From positions 14,432,302-14,496,301 of the forward strand of contig OZ234497.1 in NCBI GenBank assembly GCA_965153455.1: 64,000 nt of DNA, in the 5' to 3' direction. The position numbers and the translations under genes were made by a program. This stretch comes from Sphagnum compactum. Its lineage: Eukaryota > Bryophyta > Sphagnopsida > Sphagnales. Below the pieces are notes generated by a model. It saw only the letters and a list, made by a program, of their open reading frames with translations, did no database searches and had not been told where the DNA came from. Within the stretch, counting starts at the first letter, position 1. Each line of letters begins with the position of its first letter. Shown one piece after another: positions 50,901 to 62,013 of the stretch.

Positions 50901-51569
50901 TAGATTACTTCTTTTTATAATGTGGGTTTTAGAAATGGATTAGAATAGAATCATCAACAACACTTGGAACTACTTTAAAGATTCATCATAAGAAAACCTT
51001 GGACTATTTGAAATACATTTTATGTCCTATATCCATTTGAGATTGTCATAAATCATAAAAAACAAAATGTAATTATAAGCAAAACATCAAATAAAAAATG
51101 GATGATTAGATTATTGTAAGCCAAATTACTATGCAAAACTATTGTAGGCATTATATTTATAAAGTCCTTGCAAAAAATATCTTAAGCCAAATGTCCTTTG
51201 ACCATAGTGAGAAATTCACACAAACATCCATCCTCGACCAACTATCTTAGGCCAATGGTGAAAAATCTCCACAAATACCATAAGCCAACTATCTTAGGCC
51301 ATTATTGCTGAAGTCCCACAAAAACCTTAAGCAAAATTGTCTCACAAACACCACTAGACCAAGTGTTTCATGAACACCTTAAACCAAAGGTAAGGTCATC
51401 ATAAATTTGTAGCTTATGTCTTGAGCTTTTATAACATTTTAACAATGTGTTCAAAGTTAAGTGTGAGTGAAACAGAAGTTGTATTGAGCCTTCCAGATTT
51501 CGAAAGATCCAATAAAACGGAGGTAAATCCACAAAGATATGGAGAAAGCAAGCAAGTTTCTGATACTGT
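47985..51569. other. Non-coding DNA
   Basis: No gene or delimited element. Frames such as 50430-50768 (112 codons) have no recognisable similarity. The GGGGGG run at 48701 and the TTTGGGGGCA at about 49498 resemble LTR-element polypurine tracts, but no LTR pair was found. Confidence 0.4.
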
Positions 51570-51723
51570 CACTACAACAAAAGGTGTCCTTGTACACCAA
51601 GTGATTTCACTGGATTTTGAGTGAATTCGCTGGTTGTAATGAATGGGGACCGGTGAAAAAGTAGTGAATTCGTCGATCTAATGAACGGGGACTAGTGAAC
51701 TGCACCCACATTTTGTAGTAGTG
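51570..51723. mobile_element. 154-bp CACTA-type MITE
   Basis: Starts CACTACAACAAAA and ends with the complement of CACTACTACAAAA (12 of 13 match), flanked on both sides by TGT (51567-51569 and 51724-51726), the 3-bp duplication expected of CACTA elements. Inside, a ~43-base unit starting GTGAATTCG is repeated at 51621 and 51664, like subterminal repeats. It lies about 1.5 kb upstream of the F-box gene start. Confidence 0.85.
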
Positions 51724-51840
51724 TGTGTTGTGATCAAGAGTCCTAGACTCCCATCGAGCTCACATTCCCAGAACGGGATGGGGCCACTGTAGGTCCTTAA
51801 CCTACAGTTTTTCCAATCAATCCTCCCTCCCCTCAAGGAC

Positions 51841-53252
51841 TCAGGAAGTTGCGTAGGAAGACTCTATATTCTTGCCCGTAGAAGCAAACCTACCAGCAAC
51901 TACTTGCAAGGGCGGTGGGCCAGGGAGTCTGAAAGCAAGCCTTGCTGCTCCTCTGCTGCTGCTGCTGCTATGGATAAAAGAAGTCCAAAACCATGAAAGC
52001 CTAGTGCGAGATCGCAAAACATAAGAACTAAAGAGTAATGGGTGGCAATTGATCAGACAAAAATTCGTGACAATCTTTTTTTGACCCTCAGAAACAAAAT
52101 TTGTTCCAACAACACCCATCCATCCAATTTGCTTTCGTTTGCTTCTCTTCTTCTTCTTCGTCTTCTTCTTGTTCCCCACGTGTTGTTGTTGTTGTTGTTG
52201 TTGTGGGTCCTGTCTGTCTGTCTGTCGGACCGACTGAAAAAAGGTTGCGCATTTTTGTCAAACACTACAACAGGGACACACCACACCCATTACCATTTTG
52301 ATGGGCTCTTGTTTACACAAATGGGCCATGGCAACTTGGAACAGAGAATGGGATGCTTTAGAATGTTGTGAAGGAGAAATGCGCCCATACTTGATGCGTA
52401 AGATCTTTGTTTTCCCCCTTCAATCCTCATGTTGTAATGTTCTGCTGAATCATTCTCTTTGTTTGTTTATTTGTTGTTGTTTCTGAGAGGACGATTATTA
52501 TTTTTATTATTTTTATTTTGGGGTTTTTCCCTTTCTTCCAACTTGGGGTTGTTCAAATTTCAGTAGCTGTATGCATGCTCAATGTTATCTATTGTTGTAG
52601 TCAAATCCAATTTCAATTGGGAGGTCACAGGATCAATCAATCAGTCATGCAAGTCCCATCCTAATCCAGTGGAAATAGTCCCTTTTTCGAGTCCTTTTGT
52701 GAGAGATATTTGGGGGGTTAATTTGTGCATCCATCTTGCCTGGAAAAGGAAGAAGAAATACGCAACTCTACTTAAAAGAGGGGGATGTCTGTCAGGGCAG
52801 AGACATGGATTCTATCTCCATTTTGTTGTTGTTGTTCTTGAGCTGTCTTTGATGATTGGGTTGCATTCATTTCGTGATTGCTTCAAACTACCAACAACAA
52901 TGATGAAATGGGTCAGGTTATCATGTGTAAGATGTGGATATTCATGTCTCTTGATTGCAAAAGATGTTGTTTAGGGCATGATTTGGACACCGAGAACTTT
53001 TGTACGCAGAATTTGAGTGAAAAAGACCTGGGGTAGAGTCTGAATATATTGGCTGTGGCTCCTCTACAGGATTCTTTCAATTTATGTGTGCATGAACAGC
53101 ATGTACAAAAATTGTATTCAATTATGAGAAGACTGCAAGGAGTTTGTACTTGAAGGTTGTATGGGAAATTCTTGAGAAGAAGTTTTAAGAGAAAGCTTGG
53201 AGTCTTGAGCACAAGGGGGGGTGGGGGTGGGCAGTTGCAATACTCTTTGGCG
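51841..53252 (+). other. Upstream region of the F-box gene
   Basis: Less AT-rich than the flanking spacer, with CTT runs (52146-52170), a GTT repeat (about 52180-52203) and a CTGT repeat (52211-52226). No conserved upstream exon recognised. The F-box frame is open 32 codons upstream to an ATG at 53157, but that extension is basic and glycine-rich and includes a G-run, so it is more likely leader. Confidence 0.4.
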
Positions 53253-54338
53253 ATGGATAACTCACTGTGGAGTAAGCTGCCAGAGGGAACTTTGGAGTTG
53301 GTATTTGCTCGACTGCCTTTGAAAGACATCATGCGCCTGCGGGCGCTTAACAAGCACTGGAACTCCTTCATTTACTCCCCTGTCTTTCAGCAAGTATTTG
53401 AAGAAGTTTCGTCAGCAAGATTTGGAATTGTTACCAAGGCATTCTCTGGCACAGAACTACCATCTTATGCAATGTTTCACATTCTTGATACCCTTGCAAA
53501 TACATGGTTCCAATTCTCCAATTCCTCTTTTCCTCTAAATGTTAACCCTATTGCAACAGCTGGAGGCCTAGTCTGCATGTATGCCGTCCCTGGGTGTCAT
53601 TCAAAGGCCAGTGGCCAAGTTTTTGTTTGTAATCCTATCACCAACTCTTGCAAAGAACTTCCTATCCATCATATGCCTGGTTATCCTGTGTTGGCTAGGA
53701 TGGAGATTGACAAGCCCACAAGGCAATACAGGATCATACTCATGTGCAAGCTTCAGGATGAGCTGAGTTTTGAGGTCTACGATTCAGCAACCAATTGCTG
53801 GAGCATAGTTGATACAAATCCTACTCTGGAAAGCAAAATCTACAAAAGCTTTTCAGTTTCACAGTACAAGGGATTAGCAAAGTCTGACAGTCAGCATCGG
53901 GCCCTTTGTGGACTTCCAAGGCCAGACCCCACCTATGGGGAAGCAGGCTTATTTTGGAGAGAAGTCCTGAGTGAATCGTCTGATACCCCAGGGCTTGCTT
54001 ATGCATGGGGTTGGGGTGCTCCAGGATCAAAGGGCAGCATATGGGAGCTTCAAACCTCGGGGTTTCAATGGAAGAAGGTGGCATCAGTCCCAGAATGGCT
54101 TGAGGAAGTGGATGTATTTGAGGAGCCAAATCTTTTCGTCTCTAATGGGGTGATTGTCCTCAGTGAAAGGGGTGGTGATTCCTATTCTTATGAGCCATAT
54201 GGGTATCGGGTGTCACTGTTTGAGATGTCCAAACAGACATGGAAAGAAGCGCCTACATTGTTTCTGACATTTTGTGGTGTGGAAAAAGAGCTGGCAGATG
54301 AATTTGCTTTTGAGATCAAGTGGGATGCAATCCCATGA
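53253..54338 (+). CDS. F-box protein, plant F-box/kelch type
   Basis: Single-exon frame of 361 aa from ATG 53253. F-box proteins are substrate receptors of SCF ubiquitin ligases. The N-terminus MDNSLWSKLPEGTLELVFAR followed by LPLKDIMRLRALNKHWNSFI (about residues 5-45) is a clear F-box that should bind SKP1. The remainder looks like a plant F-box-associated beta-propeller (CNPITNSCKELP, FEVYDSATNCWSIVD, FEMSKQTWKEAP), as in the At5g15710-like F-box/kelch group; kelch repeats are weak. The start at 53253 is preferred over 53157 because homologous proteins begin a few residues before the F-box (WSKLP). The frame is intact. The substrate cannot be told from sequence. Confidence 0.88.
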   Translation: MDNSLWSKLPEGTLELVFARLPLKDIMRLRALNKHWNSFIYSPVFQQVFEEVSSARFGIVTKAFSGTELPSYAMFHILDTLANTWFQFSNSSFPLNVNPIATAGGLVCMYAVPGCHSKASGQVFVCNPITNSCKELPIHHMPGYPVLARMEIDKPTRQYRIILMCKLQDELSFEVYDSATNCWSIVDTNPTLESKIYKSFSVSQYKGLAKSDSQHRALCGLPRPDPTYGEAGLFWREVLSESSDTPGLAYAWGWGAPGSKGSIWELQTSGFQWKKVASVPEWLEEVDVFEEPNLFVSNGVIVLSERGGDSYSYEPYGYRVSLFEMSKQTWKEAPTLFLTFCGVEKELADEFAFEIKWDAIP

Positions 54339-56380
54339 TGATTGGAACTGCTACAATTACTTTGCTGCCTGAGCACACTCAGGTATTTCTCTACTTTAGC
54401 CCCCCAACTGCTTGTATTTTCAAAATAGAATGTCTCTGCAGAAGGGTTTCTTTTCCAGGGCTCCACCCTAGACCCTGGCTGTCCATGAAACTCACAAATG
54501 TGCACTGGTGCTTATGCAATGAGACTGTCTAGTTGCTGAGATTCTGATGAGAGGTGTAGCCAGGAGGAGTACAGTGGAAGAAGAGCACAGTGAAGAAAAA
54601 AAACCCATGACATTATTGTTTTCAAAGAACTCAAATCTCTTCAGTTTTTTTCAGAGGCTAAGTAACAAGGATCATTGGAACTTGCAAGTTTTCTGGGCAT
54701 TGGTCAAGGAGGCATGCATACCCATGAGGCTTATTATGTCAGTCTTGTTGTCAACACAGTGGTCCCATTCATATTTTGATCAATCTGCCATTTCTTACTT
54801 CTCTGTGCACATGCGGAAGTTGTTAAAAGCCCTCAGGCTTTGATTGTGCATACCCATCTGAAATGAAGACACAAGACACCACTTTTTATCATCATCCAAA
54901 CATTTTCACATAAAACCAACATCATAAGATGGGAAAGAAGAATGAAGGATCGGGTATAATTAAGTATATTAGCTTTTTCAAGAAAAGGTTGTTAGTAATG
55001 TGCCAAACTTCGGAATCTACTTATCTATCTATTTGAGCTTCATGCTGCGGCGCACTATGAGTGAGTGACGATCAACTATTTTTTAAATTTTTCCTTATGT
55101 TTTCATATGGTTTTCAATAAATTCATCATTATTTATGTTGATGTCAAATTCTATTTAAATTGATATACATTTCCTGGATATGAAAAGACACATGTAAATG
55201 TGTGTTTTTTCATATCCATGTAGGTGGATAGGGAAAAAGAGTGCTCAAAGTAGTTATAAAATGGAGGTAGTTATTAAGAAAGGTGAGAGATAGTTATTAA
55301 GAAAGTTAATAAGAAAGAGAAGTAATTATTAAGAAGAAAAAAAATCAAATAAATTAGGGCTTGAAAAAATGAGATAGTTATTTCTGAAATTGTCTTTGGA
55401 ATGGTCCATATATGGACAAGCTTACGAGGGATTTTCATCTTAGGAATGTGCACAATCAAATTTGTCATTGCTAATGTAGCAAACAAGACACTAACCTTGC
55501 AAAGGACAAGGGTTGTCAACCCATGATCAGCTTATTTGTACCTATGCATCTTTACCCATCACTTGGTATGTATAAGAACTCCAAATGATGGATGCACATG
55601 TAATGCAAAGCACTAAGGAGCAATGAATTCTTCAATGTAGTATTGGGTTGGACACTTTTTGCAAGACAAGTGCCCAATTGGAAAGTATTTGGTCAAATTC
55701 TATTTATTGTACTTGAGTTATGACAAATGCTTTAAGGATTAGTGCTTTGCCAACTTATTTTAAGTAGAGATGTATGATGCAATGGGGGTAAGAATCAAGG
55801 TTAAGGTCTTGGGTTCAATTTTTCTTTTTCTTAACAACCATTTCGTTACTTGGATGAAAAGCTCCAAAAGAAGCAATCCGAGGATGAGGAGGTGTTGGGA
55901 GATTTTTTTTTTTGGCTTGGAGAAGAAAAATAATAATTACCTAGGGAGAATGAGAATTGCACCTATGCTTTTCATAGGGAGTTTGGTTGCACTTTTCTTA
56001 GAGAAAACATCAATCCTTATGCAACTTGGACCCACTTTCTTTGACCAAGTTGTCCAAAGAAGAAAAGTAGGTTGAGACAAGTTCCAAAGGGGAGTTGAGA
56101 AATCATGTTATTTTATGAGAAATCGACAATTGGGACCAAAATTCCATGGGGGAATATGGTTTGCCTCAAGAAGTCAACATGATTTTTTCTAAGGAACCTC
56201 GAGAAACCATCTTTGGCCAAGAGAACTTGGGCCCATTTGCCCCATGGAACCATGTTTCCTCAAGAACTTGAATCACTTTGCCCTCGGCAACCATGTTTTC
56301 CTAGGGAACTTGGGCCCATTTGTCTAGGTGTCACAATTTTTACATTTAAAAATAATGAGATATCTAGAATAATTAAAACT

Positions 56381-56475
56381 CAGGTGCTATTGAGAAGGCC
56401 TTATGAAACAACTTGGGAACTTGGGGAACCCATGAGAACACAATAAAAACACACTGGGAACAAGAGAAAAAAAAT
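56381..56475 (-). repeat. Dispersed repeat, copy B (inverted partner of 28721-28820)
   Basis: Its complement reads CTCTTGTTCCC..GGGTTCCCCAAGTT..CAATAGCACCTGAGTTTT and aligns with copy A over about 95 bases with scattered differences. Confidence 0.6.
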
Positions 56476-58827
56476 TAAAGAATCTCAATAAAATCTCTAA
56501 AGCAAATAAACTATAGAGGTTCCCCAAAGTAGAAGGTACTATTTTGAATTGTAAAGTTCCTTCCCTTTGGCCCACCTATTATAGGTGAAAGGAGGACAAC
56601 ATTTGTCAAAACATATCGGATAAAGAACCCCCTCAAGGTATACATAGTAGGTTTATAATGGCAATGGAAAATGAAAAGAATAAAAATTGCACCAAAATAC
56701 ATGGCACCCAAGCAAAAAAAAAACACAATATTATAAAAATTACTTCAATTCAGGGCTTTAGTAATGTATTCAGATTGGTGCACTTGTGGGTACCCAGACT
56801 AGTTTTGCTGGTTTCCAGCAATTTTGGTGGCAAATTGAGTTTCATCCTCTCTTTCATTTTCTCTGAGCGGCTCCACTGCTGCTACATATATATATTTTCA
56901 CTGCTCCTACCTGTACAACTACTATAATTAGTCTCAAACATTGTGCATTCAATGCTGAGTTTCAAACATTGTGCCATAATGAACACAACTGTAAATGGGT
57001 ACTGGCAAGGTACACATAGCCTATAGGAATGTGTTAGACTTAATAATTGTGTGTGGGCATTGGGCACTGGGTGATGGAGGAGATTGTGGTCATGGGCCAG
57101 GTTATCCTCCTACCACTAAAGTTGCATTTCTTTTGGGATTGTAAGTACTAACATTACCCAAATTTTTATAATTTTGGTGGCCTATTAATCAATGTTTTCA
57201 AATAAATCATGAAATATATTATTTGTTGCCCCCCCCCCCCCCAATATTGTGATGTAACCTCATTGGCAATCATCCACAAGAGGCATTAGCCAAATTTGGC
57301 TACAGGACAAAGAGGACAAATATTTTATTGGCCTTTGCCTACCAAGGCAAGGATATTGTGTTTAGATTCGTTATAGAGTATAATAGTAGCTTTTTGGGAT
57401 TTAACGTAGTATGTCTATTTTTATATGAGGATTTTTAAAGAAAGATGATAGTATGGGTTGTGTTGAAACTTGAGATTAGTTATGGAGTTATGATATCTTG
57501 AAGGATTTTGGTTTCTTTTAGAGGGTTTTTCTGAAGATTGGTATTATTTTTGCATGGTGAAATAATTGAGTTTCCATAATTCTTCTTCTTTTGCCTTAAG
57601 ATACTTTTTAATGTAAATGGCAACAAGGCCACACACCCCTTTTTTTTTAAAGAATCGTACTATATTTTGGCAACCAAGTTGGAAATGAAACTACCGTCTA
57701 AAATAGGTTAGGAAAAGTGCATAAGTTAGCATAAGTTAAGTAGTTATTAGCATAAGTTAAATTATTTTTTAATATGCAAAAATATTTATAATTTTTTTTT
57801 TAATCTACCGAAAAAATTGCTTTAATAGGTACTTGAATAGTGAATTGTACGTGAAATAAGGGCTGCCTTAGAATGATTTGGAAATCAATCCGAACGTACT
57901 AGGGTTGGTCACAAGTCTTGTCCTTGTTTTTTTACTCCATTATGCATCACATGCCTTCTTCACTTTCAAGGAAAGTGCAACTAAACAAATGATAGCATCA
58001 ACATTTTTAAATTTAAATTTTTAAAATTAATTTTTTTAATAACCAATTTTTGCAATTTAAAAAATGACAAAATTTTGTGAAAGAAATACATTTTTCCAAA
58101 AAATTCAAAAAATGGCAAAAACAATTGTCAGAAAAATATCATTGCATGTCCGTAGCAAGGACACTTTTGGTAATGACATAAAAATAACACGAATCTTTGT
58201 ACTCTACATAATATGAACAAATGTACTACAAACATCCATTCTACACAAGAGCACAAAATACAGCTAATGTGGGGTGGAAACAATACCTTTGTATGAATAT
58301 ATAAAAATATATGCCATATATATATATATATATATCATTGAAAAGGATTATGCACATCAATACTTTTCATAAAATTGAAGTTATTTCCAAATAATATCAC
58401 ATTAATGTGATTTCTTGGCATTTTTATGGATATAAATTAAAATAACACATATTATTAACTTTCATTGATTGATGGCTCCAAATTGAATATTTAATCTTTC
58501 AAAATCCTGCACTTTTCCCAACCCTAAATAGGAATATATTTCTCATTCGCTTTTGGCAATGTCATCCAACCACCTCTATACACCTTCAAGAAAAATTCAT
58601 TTATTCCTCCCTTTAACCCCCATCCCACACTTCTCCCAATTTTGTTGTTCACCACCAAAAAATTGTTGGTCTTGAGTCTCAACCCGAGTTGGATTGGTAC
58701 CATATTTTGCACATACTCGCATATGGGTTTATTGAAGAATTTGAAACACGAAAGAAACATTGGGGATTGGGGAAATTTTGATATATTTGAATACTATGGT
58801 GGTTTTTAAATTATTTATTAATGGTAT

Positions 58828-58873
58828 GGTGTTATATCAATATCAATAATAATATTTTTTTGATATTGATACC
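58828..58873. repeat. Short AT-rich inverted repeat
   Basis: GGTGTTATATCAATATCAA and TTGATATTGATACC face each other across a short A/T loop, and related TATCAATAT motifs follow to about 58915. It could form a cruciform; no target duplication was seen. Confidence 0.5.
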
Positions 58874-59234
58874 AAATCATTATCAATATTATATTTAAAA
58901 TTGTATTGCATATTGATATTATTTGGACAAAAATTGCTTAAAAATCCATTGAATGACCCTCATTGAACTTCTTGTCTACATCACAACAACCCTATCAAAA
59001 CTTTGATTTGTCATTGCAAGTGTGACGATGTAATGCAATGTGCAATGTGAACTTCAAGGTTTGATATCTATCTATGAAGCAAGGTAGTTTTATTTTATTT
59101 TGTTTTGTTTTGTCACATTAAGATCTCCCAAACCATAGCACTTCATGTCACGCTCTTGGTATTTTTGAAAGGTCTCGATGAATATGGGTGCACTAACTTG
59201 GTTTCAAACGCATTTTGGGTGTGTCAATGAGTTT

Positions 59235-60690
59235 TCAAGATTTTGTCATGCATTTTTTGGATGAAGCTTTATCTCAAAGCGTGACGCATATCATGATCTT
59301 CTTGTCCTAGGAGACGCCCAAGTTTATTTGGGCATTTTGGCTTCACGTGTAGCTCGTAAACCTTCGTATTTCATTCGGACACCACTTCTTTCTTCTTCCT
59401 TCCTGTCTCTTTTAGTGGGTTTCAATAGGAAAGTTATGCAAGTATGTGGGAACATTATGGGTCTAAGCTCATGGGAGTCCTTTCAGGGCCCCTTAGTGAC
59501 GTGTCAGGCTTAACTACCGATATCCTTTGGTGGTGTAGGCCTTCTCTCTATCGAGGATTGTGCCCCATTTGCTTTTCTAGGGAATTGGGTTTTGGTGGTT
59601 TCATATTTGTGTTCTAGGTTTCGTATTTTTGATAGACCCGTTTTGGAGGAGTACATTTTTCAGGTTGAAGGGGGCTCACACTTGCTTCAGTCATGCTTAT
59701 GTGCAGCACAAGATGGCCTTCCTCTTGCAGCTAGGGAGATGCACCATTATTTTGAGAATTTAGTAGTCACTCGCACCCCAAGTCTATAGGCATCTCTGAT
59801 GGACATCCACCACGACATATCCCTTAGGTCTATTTTGAAGCATGACTCCATTTCCTCAACATTTAAAGCCCACATTCGTTTTTGTTTGGGTAAGTGGACA
59901 AGGCTATGGTTGGTTGTTAGGCCATCTATCTGTTCATTTCACATTGCACACTTTACATTCACCTCAGCGTTGCGTTTTCGTCTCGGTTTGATTAAGCCTT
60001 CAGCATCTAGTCTTCTCACGTGTGAATGTGGAGACGATTTGGACGCATCTAGCATGCACTTAGCTCATTGCTTGTTTGGAGGTTAATGGATAGCCACGCA
60101 TGATGCCATATGAGATGTCATGTATGCCCTCGTTCAAAAAAATGGGCACACTATATGGAGAGAACGATGGTACATTCTTATGTCAGGAGTTTCATTACAA
60201 GCTGATTTCTACATGATTCGAGAGGACCAAGTCTTTGTTTTTGATGTGGTGGTTACGAACTCCACACAAGAGACGGTGGTTTCGAGTGTCATTAGTCGAT
60301 GAACAGGTGTAACCACGGAACTTAGCATCATTATTAAGATCCGCAAGTATAGAAGGCTTCATGAGGGGCACCACTTTATTCTAATGGCCATGGAGGTGCA
60401 CGACGCACCCAAGTGTGATATAGATTGTTTCATCAATGAGTGTGCTTGTTTTTTCCATGATGGATGATTATAAAGTCATTTATCTTTGTCTTTTTGTATT
60501 CAATTTTCTAGGCAGCATGTTAGTATTGCTCTTCAATGTGCTTTAGTTTATGTTATAGAAAAGAAGATTGTGTTGGTAGGTGATGTTTGTTCTAGACCTC
60601 CCATTACTATTAAATTTCATGATTTGCATGCACGCAATAGTAGAAAGGTCATGGGTGAAATAACTTCCTACCACGAAAGGGACTAACTCT
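59235..60690 (+). mobile_element. LINE (non-LTR retrotransposon) polyprotein C-terminal relic
   Basis: Successive plus-strand segments, separated by stops, match the C-terminal part of a LINE ORF2. They are LGDAQVYLGILASRVARKPS (about 59308-59367); the thumb-region signature LPISFGGVGLLSIEDCAPFA then FLGNW (about 59513-59590); FTSALRFRLGL (about 59950); a CCHC-like knuckle CECG..MHLAHC (about 60025-60075); and ADFYMIREDQVFVFDVVVT (about 60200-60260), which resembles the core strands of a restriction-like endonuclease. A final conserved piece, SRQHVSIALQCALVYV, lies at about 60507-60555. The catalytic RT core is absent from the window, so this is a 5'-truncated, dead copy. The 3' end is probably near 60870 (AATGAAAATTAAATAAAA). 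Confidence 0.75.
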
Positions 60691-60809
60691 CTCCTTTTTT
60701 TTTCTTGGTTCCTATGGGTTGTGCATCTTTTAGCCTTTCTTTGGCCTTCCCTTTTTGTCTCCCTTGTGATGGTTCTGGCCGTCGATCTTTTATTGAATTT
60801 TAGACTGTT

Positions 60810-61110
60810 TGGAACTATGATATAAAAGCTATTGATTGTTGAACCATTTTCTCAATGAAAATTAAATAAAATCAAAACTGAAAACTTTATTGGAATTTGG
60901 TGGCATTCTTCATGTTGTTGGAAATGCCCTTGGCAAATCCAATTTAATAAAATTTATTTCACAATTTTGAGAACTAATGTACGGAAAATATTGATCTTTG
61001 AGTGAATTTTGTCGCTAAAAATTCAAATAAATTACAAAAATTGGGTTTGAATGGAAAAATTAATCGAACCCTCAATGTGTTCACAATTGGGCTGACAATA
61101 CATGCTACAC
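60810..61110 (+). repeat. LINE 3' end and following repeat, partner of 35110-35430
   Basis: Matches 35110-35430 in degenerate blocks in the same orientation, beginning with TTGTTGAACCATTTTCTCAA before AATGAAAATTAAAT and continuing after the A/T tail. Confidence 0.5.
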
Positions 61111-61313
61111 TAGTAAGAATGAAAGACACACTCATACCTAGGTCTTTTTCTCAAAATGGCCATTTACTTATATTGAGTAACAAAATTTCAACTAGTTACC
61201 CAACCAATAGGTATTGTTCAAAATATTTATAAATGCAATACGAGAAAAATACACATATATATGCTATGTAAAAGAAGTGATACCAAACCAATCTATTAAA
61301 TTATCCATAAAAT

Positions 61314-61531
61314 GGTACCTCGTTGGTGCCCACTTGCACCCCTCTTTACTCCCTCATCCCTTGTTTTTGTGTTATCCATACAGTCTCAGGATAGGGGACC
61401 AAGAAGGGTCCAAATTGGGAAAGGTACCTCGTTGGTGCCCACTTGCACCCCTCTTTGCTCCCTCATCCCTTATTTTTGTGTTATCCGTACAGTCTCAGGA
61501 TAGGGGACCAAGAATGGTCCAAATTGGGAAA
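61314..61531 (+). repeat. Recent 109-bp tandem duplication
   Basis: Two head-to-tail copies of a 109-base unit starting GGTACCTCGTTGGTGCCCAC (61314 and 61423) differ at only a handful of positions, making this far younger than the surrounding degenerate repeats. Confidence 0.92.
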
Positions 61532-61562
61532 ATTGGGTTTAAGATCGATCTTTTATTAGTAC

Positions 61563-61840
61563 ACATGTTAAGGTTTGGTTTTAAGGTTTAAGGTTGGGCT
61601 TTTAGGGAATTTTAGGGTTTGGTTTAGGGTTTAAAGTTTTGTGGGTTCACATGGTAAGGTTTGGTTTTAAGGTTTAAGGTTGGGTTTTTTAGGGTTTGAA
61701 TTTTAAGGTTTTTTTTTTAAAGGTTTAGGTTTGAGGTTTTTAGGGTTTGGCTTTATAGTGTAGGAATTGAAATTTTAGGGTTTCAAGTTTAGGGTTTACT
61801 TCGAGGGTTCGGGTTTTTTAAGTATGGTTTTCAAAATTTA
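61563..61840 (+). repeat. Degenerate telomere-like (TTTAGGG) block 1
   Basis: About seven TTTAGGG heptamers amid GGTTTAAGG and GGTTTGG variants. A ~87-base unit (TAAGGTTTGGTTTTAAGG, then TTTAAGGTTGGG) is repeated from about 61567 and 61653. The G-rich strand is the plus strand. Confidence 0.75.
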
Positions 61841-61952
61841 ACATTAGAAAATAAAGCATAGGGTTTAAATGATAGTTTGTACTTTTGTAGAATATGGTTT
61901 AGATCAAAAATAGGTTAGTATTTAAAATGTAGATTAAGACTTTCATGTGGAT

Positions 61953-61960
61953 TATATAAG
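61953..61960 (+). promoter_or_regulatory. TATA-box candidate before the Harbinger ORF
   Basis: TATATAAG lies about 54 bases upstream of the ATG at 62014, which begins the N-terminal transposase frame; a pyrimidine-rich leader follows. It may be the old promoter of the element. Confidence 0.35.
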
Positions 61961-62013
61961 GAAGAGGTCTTTCTTCTTTTTTTCCCTCTTTTTTTCATTT
62001 CAAGCCTTGAAAA

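Larger units (their letters stand above)
54339..59190. other. F-box 3' region and repeat-rich spacer
   Basis: 54339-54850 is probably the F-box 3' UTR; its 98-codon frame (54547-54843) has no similarity I know. Beyond that is spacer with poly(C) (57230-57242), a TA microsatellite (58315-58335) and the dispersed repeats listed separately. No gene was recognised. Confidence 0.4.

Noticed and set aside
55770-55830. A tRNA-like promoter (GGTTCAATTTT as box B)
   Set aside because: No acceptable box A at the right distance; chance match.
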